The position numbers were made by a program, and so were the translations under genes. This document shows, one piece after another, positions 37,895 through 48,368 of a DNA stretch of 64,000 bases (position 1 is the stretch's first letter; each line of letters starts with the position of its first letter). This stretch comes from Vespa crabro (taxonomy: Eukaryota; Arthropoda; Insecta; Hymenoptera; Vespidae): positions 8,177,707 through 8,241,706 of the forward strand of contig NC_060964.1 of NCBI RefSeq assembly GCF_910589235.1, in the 5' to 3' direction. Below the pieces are notes generated by a model, which ran no database searches, was not told the origin of the DNA, and saw only the letters and a program-made list of their open reading frames with translations.

Positions 37895-40703
37895 TTTCCT
37901 TCCTTCTTTTTTCTCTTTTATCTTTCTTCGAAAGAAAGAAACGATGGTCACGGCTATTCTCGGCAAATACGTCTAAGAAATTACACTCGTTTCCTTCGTA
38001 CGAAGATCCGTTAGATCAATAAAGAAACAAATTTTTGTTAAATTTCAAATAGCCGCATAAATTTTATTTCTCTTATAAATAAATAGATAAAATTCCATTA
38101 TTGTTACGGTTAATAAATCTCTTCCAAAAATGTTGTTTTACTCTCAATTGCAAAAATTGGATTTCTCATGCAATTCTTCTTTTATTGTTTGATTCAGAGC
38201 TCTCGGTCGCATGGCCGATGCTCGAACGTGGACAAAGGACTCTTGCACCAACGCCAAGAGCTCTGGTCTTCTCGAAAGAAAACAGGCGCGAGCTTGCAGG
38301 GCAACTCCCGATGTAATGCCTAGTCTGGTCCAAGCCGCGAGGGATACTTCGATCGTTTGTCAACAAGCATTCAGACATCGTCGTTGGAATTGTAGTAGCA
38401 TCGAGGGTGCTCCTAATTATACTCCCGAATTACTAACAGGTACAATTGCATTTATACAATTTCTCATTCATAACGATGGATATACTTTGATTCACATCCG
38501 ACGTCAATCATTTGTGTGATTAACGTAATAGCCAATGTTAAGAGTCAATTGGTTCGAGTCGATAGGTTAATCCGTACCAATTGTAAACTGGAAAAACGGG
38601 AAAGCAAATTAGCGATCGTACCTTCTCATTTTAATGTTCTTCCTTTCGCGTGACTATGTCTCCATTCCTATATAAAATGCTCTCAGCACGGCAGGATCTT
38701 TTACTAACGAGAAAAAACCAAAGAGAGCGTTTGCTTTCTCTCGCTCGTAGGTAATAGTTCACCGATATATATGTATGTATGTATGTATGTATGCAGCTAC
38801 TAGGGAAGCCGATTCTTTGCGATTCGATTTCGAAGTCATTGTTCGTAATCGGCTTATTTCAATTATTTCAATTTGATCCGAAGAGAAATATGTAAAGATA
38901 TAGATTTGACGCGAGTTGGCATCGATAAAAGATATTCACGGTACATATTTATGTTATATACAGTCCTGTACATACATATATACATGCATATATACATACG
39001 TACGTACGATAAAAGAAAAAGATGGAATCGAAGAGAAGAGTTTGAGGAGATCGGCTGATATCTTTTATTGTCAAGGAACGAGAGAGCAAGCATTCGTTTA
39101 TGCGATGTCGGCGGCAGCGGCTGTCTGGAGATTGGCAAGGGGTTGTGCATTAGGCAACTTAGCGGCTTGCTCCTGTGCAACACCACCAAGAAAGGAGCCA
39201 CCTTCTCCATCGGCCTTAGTATCTTCCTCCTCGCTAGCGACGGCAACTATGTCATTTGGTGGACTAACCGGTAGGAATACATTCAAGTGGGGTGGTTGCG
39301 GTGACGACGTTAGATCTGCCTCGAGGATGGCCAAAAGATTTCTTCAGGGTGCGACTCCTCCGGGTACCGGACCAACAGCCAAATTTTTACACGCCGTTAA
39401 TATGCATAACAACAGAGCCGGACGAAGAGTAAATTTTTCTATCCATCTATATATCAATTTATCTACTTGATTATTTTTTTTTGGTTCTTTTCTTTTTCCT
39501 TTTTTATGCAATTGAACGGCCAATACATCCAACGACCACGTTCAAACAGGCAGTGGAGCAGTCATTAACTTTGGAGTGCAAATGCCACGGCGTTTCCGGT
39601 TCTTGCAGCGTCCGTACTTGTTGGAGAGGTTTAGGTTCTTCCGGTCCTTCCGTAGCTGGAACTCGTCTTCTTCGAAGGTATGCCACCGCCGCCGAAGTTA
39701 AACCTAGATCCGGTGGTAGGCTGCCACCTCTCTATCATCACGATAATCTATTGTATACCACCAAGAGTCCAGATTATTGTCTTCCGGACAAGAAAAGGGG
39801 TAGCCTTGGAACCATAGGCAGGTGAGTCTGGACCGTACCATTCGTATCGTATTCGTATTCAAAGTTGAAAGGAAACGGAACTAAACTAAAAACGTCCATT
39901 AAATGCGAACCTTTTTCGACCATCATCCTATTGTTACTTTTCTTTGTCTTTTTTTTTTTTTTTTTTTTTTTTTCTTATCGGTTTAATGTCTTACTTTAAA
40001 CGCCGTTTAAATGTTTCTCGCTAGAGAAACCGAGAACCAAGGAAGAATCTACCAAGATCGAGCTCGTACGATTTTTAAACGAAAGAAGAAAGCAAGTAGG
40101 GAATGGATAGGATAAAAGGGAAAAGAAAACACGTAAACTCGAGAACGAGTCCAGGTGTACGTCGTAAAGCCACATTATGGCGGCGCTAATGGCTTCGCAC
40201 TGTGCTTTCGTACAGACGATGGTCTATAACGGAAATTACGTCGAAAAGCGCGTGCAATAAAACCAGACGAGCGCACCACTAACTCTGTATTTTCGCGAAT
40301 GCTTCTTATCATCGAAATTAAAAACATTTAGGATTTATTTTACGTGACCACGCACGATAACTTTCTTATAATCAAAATGATATTATTTGAAATTTCGATA
40401 AAAATAATTTGAAATATGTTGACGAATCGTAAAGAAGTTGTTGACCGACAGGCTTCTTCATAAATATAATGTATAGGAATTTGCACGAGAGTATGGTAGA
40501 AAGATGGGCGGAGAAGTGTTTCCAAATGATTTCAAAAGTCGTGCCCATTCATTGTTCGGACCCTTCGAAAAGGGCTCTTTGTGACGGTGATTGCATTCGT
40601 TACGGATTTTCCGGCGGTACGACCGAAAGAAGCTCTTGTACTCGTCGTCCTGAGTTATTCACGCCTCTTACTGTCTCTTTCTTTGTCTCCATCTCTTTCC
40701 CTT

Positions 40704-40761
<58 letters not shown>

Positions 40762-42023
40762 CCCGTCTTTCTGAAGTGAATTAAGATCACCCACGATACG
40801 CGTTCTCGGAACAGCGAACAACTCTTCACGTGTACACTCGTGTGCTCTCCGAAGAAATCGAAGAAATAGGGGGACGCGTGTATGGAAGCGTCTTGGATGA
40901 TCCTTTGTTTAGTTGTATCCGGTTCATAAATCATCACGGACTCGTGAATCAGCTCGTGAACGACCGATACATACAAATTAATCTCTCATTGTTCCAGCCT
41001 CGAGGCTATGTTCGAACGGAAGAATGATCCATAGACGATCACTTTTATAACGTGTATCTGTGTATTTATGATTTTCTTTAGTCTTTGATTCTACAAACGA
41101 GATGATTTATAACATGTATAATCTTTCTAATGAAATATAACGACTTTTTCCCCTCGATCAATTCGTAGAACGAATCGATTAAATTCGATAATCTTTCACA
41201 TTTCCCTTAATCGAGAAGGGACAACCAAGTCAGATACTTCAAAACATTTCCAACCAGTTCGCTTCTTACAGGCAGTAATTAAAAGGCTACGTATAATTAT
41301 ACAAAGTGGGTGTGGTGAATGCTTATTACGAGAGAACCCGTAAGACGTATGCTTTTTCGAATCTTTTTTTTGGATGGTGCAGAAGCCTTGGATGATGTGT
41401 AATAAGTTTACCGTCAAAACGAAAACGTGAAAAGGTATTATTTTAGCGTCGTGATGGAAATATTCGAATAAATCATTAAAAAAATATTTCAGAAAGTGCA
41501 TGGACTATCGTGTTTTTCTTTTCTTTTTTTTGTTTTTTTGTTTCTTTTTTTTTTTTTTTTTCTTTTATAAACGTTTCGTTCAATAATATCAACTTTTACT
41601 TTATGTTTCAAATAACGAACCATATAATTAGAATATTTGTTTTTAATTACACTACGTGTAATATTCGTTCAAGTGTCATGCGATAGTCATTTTTGTAAAG
41701 AGTTAATAGCTATCTTTCAAAGGATCAATATATGTACGTACACAGATGGATACGTACATACATGAATAAGATATTTATCGTTAAAAATGTTCTTCGAAAT
41801 ATTTAATATTAATTATAATTACTTGTACGTTATAATGATTGATTACAGGCAATGTAATGGCAGTAGCACGGGTTACGAGGGTTGCGAGTATCTTTGTTGC
41901 GGTCGAGGTCACGTTACGAGAACCGAAGAGATTCTCGAAAGATGCAATTGCAAGTACATAAGTTGCTGCTACGTCAAGTGCAAGACATGTAGAAGAATCG
42001 TGGAGACTTACGAGTGCAATTGA
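32713..42023 (+). CDS. Wnt11: Wnt11 secreted signalling protein
   Basis: Five exons, 32713-32798, 38198-38439, 39076-39428, 39550-39821 and 41849-42023, give 375 residues. Exon 1 encodes a signal peptide (KVCLLLLLFFLQGGRC) and the start of IKWLALG, a Wnt11 hallmark completed across the 5.4 kb intron 1. Other family marks are RRWNCSSIEGAPNY, GTREQAFVYAMSAAA, CKCHGVSGSCSVRTCW (Ser245 is the expected palmitoleoylation site), QCNGSSTGYEGC, LCCGRGH and the final cysteine-rich CNCKYISCCYVKC with C-terminal YECN. The region between CSC and WGGC is about two dozen residues longer than I recall in vertebrate Wnt11 and is Ser/Ala-rich. The family signals mainly through non-canonical Wnt pathways. Wnt11 is kept in many insects but lost in flies. 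The last intron is 2.0 kb. Confidence 0.95.
32799..38197 (+). other. Wnt11 intron 1 (5.4 kb), probable regulatory intron
   Basis: No nested gene found on either strand. It contains several GC/CpG-richer islands (about 33,060-33,200, 34,050-34,450 and 37,560-37,830), an (AAG)n repeat at about 34022-34047, an imperfect minisatellite at about 34384-34440, a (TA)n run near 33,613-33,640 and a (TC)n tract at about 37852-37888. Long CpG-retaining first introns of developmental genes often hold enhancers; that role is inferred. Confidence 0.5.
34384..34440. repeat. Short imperfect minisatellite
   Basis: Five to six degenerate copies of a unit like CCACGCTATG in tandem, with CCACGCTATG, CCACGCCACG, CTATGCCACG and CCACACCATG variants. 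Confidence 0.6.
38768..38795. repeat. (TATG)n microsatellite in Wnt11 intron 2
   Basis: Roughly six TATG units. A related TA/CATA-rich stretch follows near 38,945-39,010. Confidence 0.8.
39822..41848 (+). other. Wnt11 intron 4 (2.0 kb)
   Basis: Contains poly-T runs near 39,949-39,974 and 41,520-41,560 and a (CT)n tract at about 40709-40756. A moderately long open stretch at 40469-40774 (MYRNLHES...) looks protein-like for about 50 residues before it runs into the CT repeat. I could not tie it to Wnt11 by phase or family, so it is not annotated as an exon here. Confidence 0.55.
40709..40756. repeat. (CT)n microsatellite
   Basis: Uninterrupted run of more than 20 CT units in Wnt11 intron 4; one of the longest in the window. 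Confidence 0.9.
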
Positions 42024-42472
42024 ACTATCGAATCTTACAAAAGATTACGGATTAATCTCTTTTACGAGATAATATTATTTATGCATTTTTCTGCAATATT
42101 TATTACGTACCGTGTCTTTTATGTCGTTGCTTAAACGTAATATAGTTAATATTAATATAGGCACGACTAATTTTTCTAATCGAAACGGTATAGAGAACGA
42201 TTGTATTTCGTGTGTACGTAGAATTGTCATACGTATATTTGTATTTGATTTAATTGGTCCGTATAATTAAATATTCTGTATAAAATTAGATATCGTGTAG
42301 CGAAATGATGCGATAAATGATAAGTATCATTTTAGTATGTCGATAAGTATAATATCGTAGCTCGAAAATACTGTAAATAGAATGGAGCATGCGCGCTCGC
42401 GCGATTTTCATGTTTTACGTTAGAAATATCAATCTGCAAAATAAATAACATTTTATTAGGTGTGCTAATATT
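42024..42472. other. Tail-to-tail spacer of Wnt11 (+) and the EFHC gene (-)
   Basis: 449 bases with no gene. A forward AATAAA at 42440-42445 and a reverse AATAAA at 42457-42452 lie only a few bases apart, so the two 3' ends probably overlap. A CpG-rich GCGCGCTCGCGCG element sits near 42,391-42,403. Confidence 0.55.
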
Positions 42473-45400
42473 TCATTTCTTCGCTTCACAATTTTCTTTT
42501 TCTTTATCTTCGTTGAATTCTAACGTGTCATCGTCGCTTTTTATATTGAGATCCTTTATAAAGCAATGCCAATCTATACCGGCTCCACAATCCGGTTCTT
42601 TCTCTGACGCCCACCATAATGCTGTCTGACAAGAGATTATTAATGAAAAAAAAAAAAAAAAAAAAAGAAAAAAAACGTGTCAAATATAACGTCTCAACAA
42701 ATAATAAAATAAATACCTTAATATTTATAGGAATCGCAGGAGGCAAAGGATTGATTTTAACGTCGATAAATTCCATTAGATCGTTGTAATCTATTTTACC
42801 ATCCGTATCTTTGCGTAAGCTTTATAAATTATAACGATAATTATTAATACATTTATAAAAATGACAAAATACTCTGAATACTTACTGATCCAATATCGAA
42901 TTTATCAGTTCGATGTCAAGAGGTATTCTGCAACTACGTAAAACAGTATAAACCGTGTTTCGAGGTAAGTAACCGGTTCTTCCTCTATCCCAATGCAAAA
43001 GATCCTCCTTTAATCGAACAGCTTCGTTCCATATATTTCGATGAAGTTCAGTGTGAACCAATTGTCTAAATCAAATGTCATCAATTTCGATTTCATTTTC
43101 CAATTTAATTTGATTCCCTTGGAAATTAAACAATTAATTTACCTAACATATTCTCTCGTATGAAATTCTTTCTTTTCGTGAGAGGAATAATGCCTGGCAA
43201 TTGTAATTATTTCGTGCTCCGTTATTTTATCCCCTAAGTATATGCACAATGCCTTTTTAAATTTATCATACTCCAACGTTTGAACTTTATGATCAGCCGG
43301 GATTGAAGGCGGTGAATGATTTTGAATAAATTCCTTGTATACAGGCGTTAATGTTTCTTTAAGTTTTTCCATGATCAATTTGATATTTGCCTTTGGAAAC
43401 TATCGATAAGTGATAATACAATTTATATAAGTCTTGAATAAAATCATTCGTCGGAATCGTTCGTAAAAAAATCTTTACCATTTTACTATTTAATTCCATG
43501 TAACGAAGAGCATAAATATCGGCCGATATAATCGAGAAATAAAACTCATGTATATTCAAGCATGCTCCGATATAAAAATCTTTTGGCTTATAATATTCTG
43601 GCTTTTTACTCGAGAATATATTCTGTTTAGGAAGCATTACAGGCATTTTTTTCAAAAATAAACACCTTCTAAATCCTAAAAAAAATAGATTCATAAAATC
43701 AAATACTCTAAAGGAGATTAAGAACTTGTTAGTTAGAATCTTTACCTGAATTTCTTTTCGTCAATTCAAATATAGATATCGAATCATCTGTAAGATAATA
43801 TCTTACGATAAATTGTCTCTCTAAATTTTCTGGTATTTTCGAAATCATTTGTGCTCTGAATCTTAAAACATGACTGTCGAAGCCCTGCCTTTTCGTAGAA
43901 GAATCGAAATGCAATGAAGAAAAAAGAAATATAAAAAGAACGATTTTTTAAAATAAAAAACATACTTATCGTAATATAGAAATTTAATAAAATCTGTTTG
44001 TGGTGCTTTCGGTATTATTGATAGACAATTTCCAAGTGAATCTTCGTAAGTACCGAAGCCATTATAGGGTGGTATATATCTCTCTACCGGTTGACATATC
44101 TCATCTTTCTTTTGCGGTTTTTCCAATGCAGTAAAATCGTTTAAGCCATATTTGGTTCTAAATAAAATTATATATAAATCTCAATAAAATTGAAATCTCT
44201 CATAAAATGAAAATCTCTTTCCACAAATTCTATAAATTATATCACCTGTAATATTCCTTTGTGAACGCATCCATATCCGTTATAATGACAATTCTTCCAA
44301 AAATATTCATTTTAGCACCTATAGATAATTCATTATCCTTATAATACACTTTCTTCGTTTCTCCCGTATTCAAGGCGTCTATCATCATATGGCTTTGATT
44401 AATATCATCACCTATTACATTCAAAATCGTATAGGGATCACCCGCACCGATTGGATCCAAACCCGAATAAAACTAAAAAACGTAGAATATTTTTATATAT
44501 GTCGATGAACGAACGAATTAATCGATTTTACAAATATATCAAAACGCTACTTTACTTTTGGTATTTTCATTCTTTTAACAAGCATAAATCCAGAATCTCT
44601 TCCAGAATTGGCTGCTACATTTTCCTTGATCTCCATCGTACCGTCAGCAAGATAATAATGAATTTCAAGATCATGTATAATACCATGAACACTTTCTGTA
44701 TCGTCCCAATATCCATAAAATCTAAGTACTTGTCTATCGTACTTTAGAAAATTACGAAGATGATCGAGTTTGTGACTTTTTGGTTTTTTTGGAAATGTTG
44801 GCTATATACAAATAATTATGTCAGTTCGATAAATGAGACTGGATTTATATATATATCATTGTTTCCAAGCTTACGATTTTTCGTGCTTCAATGTATGGAT
44901 CTATCGGGATTTTTATAGGATCCGGTACTGGTATTCCCATGCGATTTAAAAATCGTCTTGTAAATTTATCACAATTTACGATTTTGTATACCCTACCAAA
45001 TATCTCTGGTTCTTTACCGATATTTAAATCGATAATATCATAAAATTTGTATCTTATTGGATCAGGCATTGGAATTCTTTGACGTCTTACCAGAACACCT
45101 AAGAATAAGTATTAAATATAAATACGTATAATGTATATATATATATATATATCTTTTTAACATTATAAATACGCATGTTAAAAATATAATATCCAAAGGT
45201 GATGCACCATTGAACCTTGTTCTAAGCCACTATTATCTACGATTGGTTCCGATATTTTCATTGTCCCGTCTTCTAAGAAAAAGCTTATCGTAACCACGCG
45301 AATTTGAAAAGAGGATTTCCATCTTTCTTGTACGGTCTCTTGGTAATACGCTTCGAACATCAATCTCTAAAGTTAATAATGAAATAATTCATATTAAGGC

Positions 45401-45744
45401 ATTTTCAGATACATTTTGATTGATTTGGTAATTGGTTCATATACTTGGCCATCGTATGCTATCCATGGTGGTAACTCCTGTACTTCACCGCGTGGGTAAA
45501 TCGATGGATAACGACCGAAATCGGACTTCTTTTCCGTAAGATAATAAACGTCATTATGTATTTTGTCGAAGTATTGACTTCTATGAAATTTTGTACGGCC
45601 GAGCTGTAGAAAAACAATGAATCTTTTTGTTTTTTCTTCTTATCGAATATTTTATAATTATTACGTGTAAAATCACAAAAGGGATCTTACGTTCCTATCA
45701 AAGCTGAATCCAGGCAGACAAGGTAATACAGGTGCCCGTAACAT
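42473..45744 (-). CDS. EF-hand domain-containing protein, EFHC1/EFHC2 family (three DM10 domains)
   Basis: Thirteen minus-strand exons give 761 residues (human EFHC2 about 749): 45744-45691, 45603-45445, 45366-45216, 45098-44875, 44801-44556, 44472-44246, 44157-43966, 43888-43746, 43675-43479, 43399-43143, 43065-42886, 42819-42717, 42625-42473. Three DM10 domains lie at about 72-185, 205-350 and 415-525, each with a VLRF- or ISFF-type strand and a DGT or DDS turn (FFLEDGTMKI, YYLADGTMEI, YYLTDDSISI). A C-terminal EF-hand-like helix-loop is at about 672-692. The N-terminus LPGFSFDRN is typical. The family binds inside ciliary doublet microtubules, so expression in sperm and chordotonal sensory neurons is expected. 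The EF loop (RKDTDGKIDYND) lacks the first Asp and the last Glu, so calcium binding is doubtful. The exon 3 donor (GTTCAA) is non-consensus. I cannot firmly separate EFHC1 from EFHC2. Confidence 0.93.
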
Positions 45745-46806
45745 TTTTCAATTAACGTTTTTTCAATAATTAAAAATACGTAAATTTGTTGGAACTATAA
45801 TAAATTGATCTAATGTGTTCATTAAATAAAAGAAGATACTTTGTGGCACTTCGTAACCATTGTGGATATAAGGAAACCAAATGAACGGAGTACTTATTTA
45901 CTGGTGTTGTTGCCTTGGTAATATGTAAAAGCGATAATACATTTCTCTTCCTCTTACAGATACATACTTATTTCTTTATTTTTGTTTTTGTCATATAAAA
46001 TCGTATTTTTTTTAATTACTTTAAAAATAATCCAATGCCTTATGTTTTGCGTTACGTTTTATTTTTTATTGTTATCAATGATTTATGCCAACATCATATT
46101 TATTTTATGTGTTGCTACATATTTATATATAAGAAAAAGATGATACATATATTATTAATATATATATATATATATTAATTTTTCTATAATATAGAAAAAA
46201 ATCTTCTATAAATATAATATATAAGAATTTTTAGTAAATCGTTGTTTTTTTTTTTTTTGTTAGTATACTTTCAAAATTACAGATCATTATAAATATTTCT
46301 AATAAATAATAGCAAATAGAATGTCATCTTGTAAATGGAAAATATGTATATGATAAGGCAGCATATATTCTTTCCATTATATTATAAATGCATTTTGGTT
46401 ATTTTTAAGCGTAATTAGTTAGTAACATATTCATAATTAAGTACAAGATAAAATAAAGATCAATGATAAACAGAATTAAATTAATAAATGACAAAATTAT
46501 ATATAAAAAAGTAATGTAAAGTATTGAAGTCATACATTGGTTTTATTGATTGGATTTGAAATAAAATTGATTTAAATTGAATGAAATTAAACATGACGTC
46601 ATAATAATCTGGACGGTAAAGTATACTATTTAAGGTTTGATTCATTATCACTTTCCTGAAATGATATCATTAATAGCACCACAGATCACTTCTTGTATAA
46701 TATAAAAAGCTACGAGTGTCGATAAATTGAGACACGTGCACAGCGCATAAGGTTGCATTTTAATTTCATTTATCATCATTATTACTTATTTTTTATTTTT
46801 TTTTTT
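45745..46806. other. Spacer between Esyt2 3' end and EFHC start (both minus)
   Basis: AT-rich, with TA-rich stretches near 46,155-46,180. It should hold the Esyt2 3'UTR on its right and the EFHC promoter on its left. No gene seen. Confidence 0.6.
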
Positions 46807-48295
46807 TTAATCTTTTATCTCTGGCTGTAAATCGTACCAAGTAGTTACTGTTTTAGTAACATCGATCTCGCTTAAATTTAAATGAAGTTGTCCCATAACA
46901 TTGCTACCAGTAGAAAGCCAACCTTTCTGTGTACAAACAGAAATTTCTAAGACGCGTGTATTTAAATCTGCTTGCGATACGACGTATTCAAACTTCTCAT
47001 CAAATATTGGATTGCAATTGTCTTTAATTATAGCAGTTTTACGCTTAGTTTCTTTGTGCTTATCCGGAAGAAGATAAAGTTTTACATACGGATCTGGTAT
47101 GTTAGTGGGATCATTTTGTGGAAGTGGCAGATGGCTGTAACAGGAGAGAAAAAAAAAACGAAAATAAAATATTTACTTTTCTTATATTATACGAATGAGC
47201 GATTTTAAAAATGAAAATACTTACGCAATTCTGTGAATATCAATAATAAGTTTTTGCCTTTGAATACTATATCGTAACGTTAATTGTATCCTTCCTAATT
47301 TCGATTCCCCGGCAGAGGATGTAGTACTTGGAGTTCTATGAATAAGTCCTACGGATGGTGAATAAGAAAGCGAAGGTGCGCTATTAGAGATAACATTTTC
47401 TTCTTCTGGTTGTGAAATTATTTCTTCAATTGGTGCTGTTGACGTAGATTCGGTATTAAGAGGTAAACTGTTAATTGATTCCTTTGAAGATTGCTTTTTA
47501 AGAGGACTAGGCGGTACTAAAATAGAAATAGAATCGACGAGTTAATTTAAGAGAATGCTTTTTATATACGTCAAGAAGAAAAGTAGATATAATGGATTTT
47601 AATAAACGTACCACTCGTTGAAATAATGTTACTGATATTAGATTCTTGACGATTAATTTTTTTATTGAATTCATTAACATTTTGATCATCTTCATCTTCT
47701 TCTGACGTAGATTCTGGTTGTTCGTATTTGAGGATCTATAATGAACAGATAATTTTTGATTATTTTTAGACTTATATAGATTATTTTTGTTTTTTAACAT
47801 ATACTTATCTATATAATTACATACACTTAATGACATGGATAAGACGAGTTTACTATCTGTTTCTGCCATTTGTAAATCGTATGGTTGTTGACCAACCTCA
47901 AGATTATCTTTCTCAATAAGTAAAGAAATCTTATAAGACATTTCTCCAATTATCATAATAGTCTTCTCATCGATTATCTAAATAAACGATTATGTAAAAA
48001 TTAAAATCACTAATGAAATATTTTTTTAAATACATATAAGATTGCGAGTTTAATATATTTGAATAAATAAAAACCTTAATATGCATTATGCTAGACTCTG
48101 GATTGCTGACTAGAAAAGTAAATCCTTGTTCCCATACTGGATCACATGATCTTAATATGGTATTCGTTCGTTGGATTTGACCACCGACACTTGCTTCAAG
48201 ATACACGTCGGGTTGTTTATTCCCTCGAACATACTAAAATATAATTCATATTTATATTGTCATTATAATAAAGTAAAAAAACATAATCTCAGCCT

Positions 48296-48368
<73 letters not shown>

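Noticed and set aside
40469..40690. Protein-like frame MYRNLHESMVERWAEK... in Wnt11 intron 4
   Set aside because: About 50 plausible residues before the CT repeat, but no family resemblance and no phase-compatible splice that improves the Wnt11 model. Direct joining of 39821 to 41849 gives the conserved R-QCN link.
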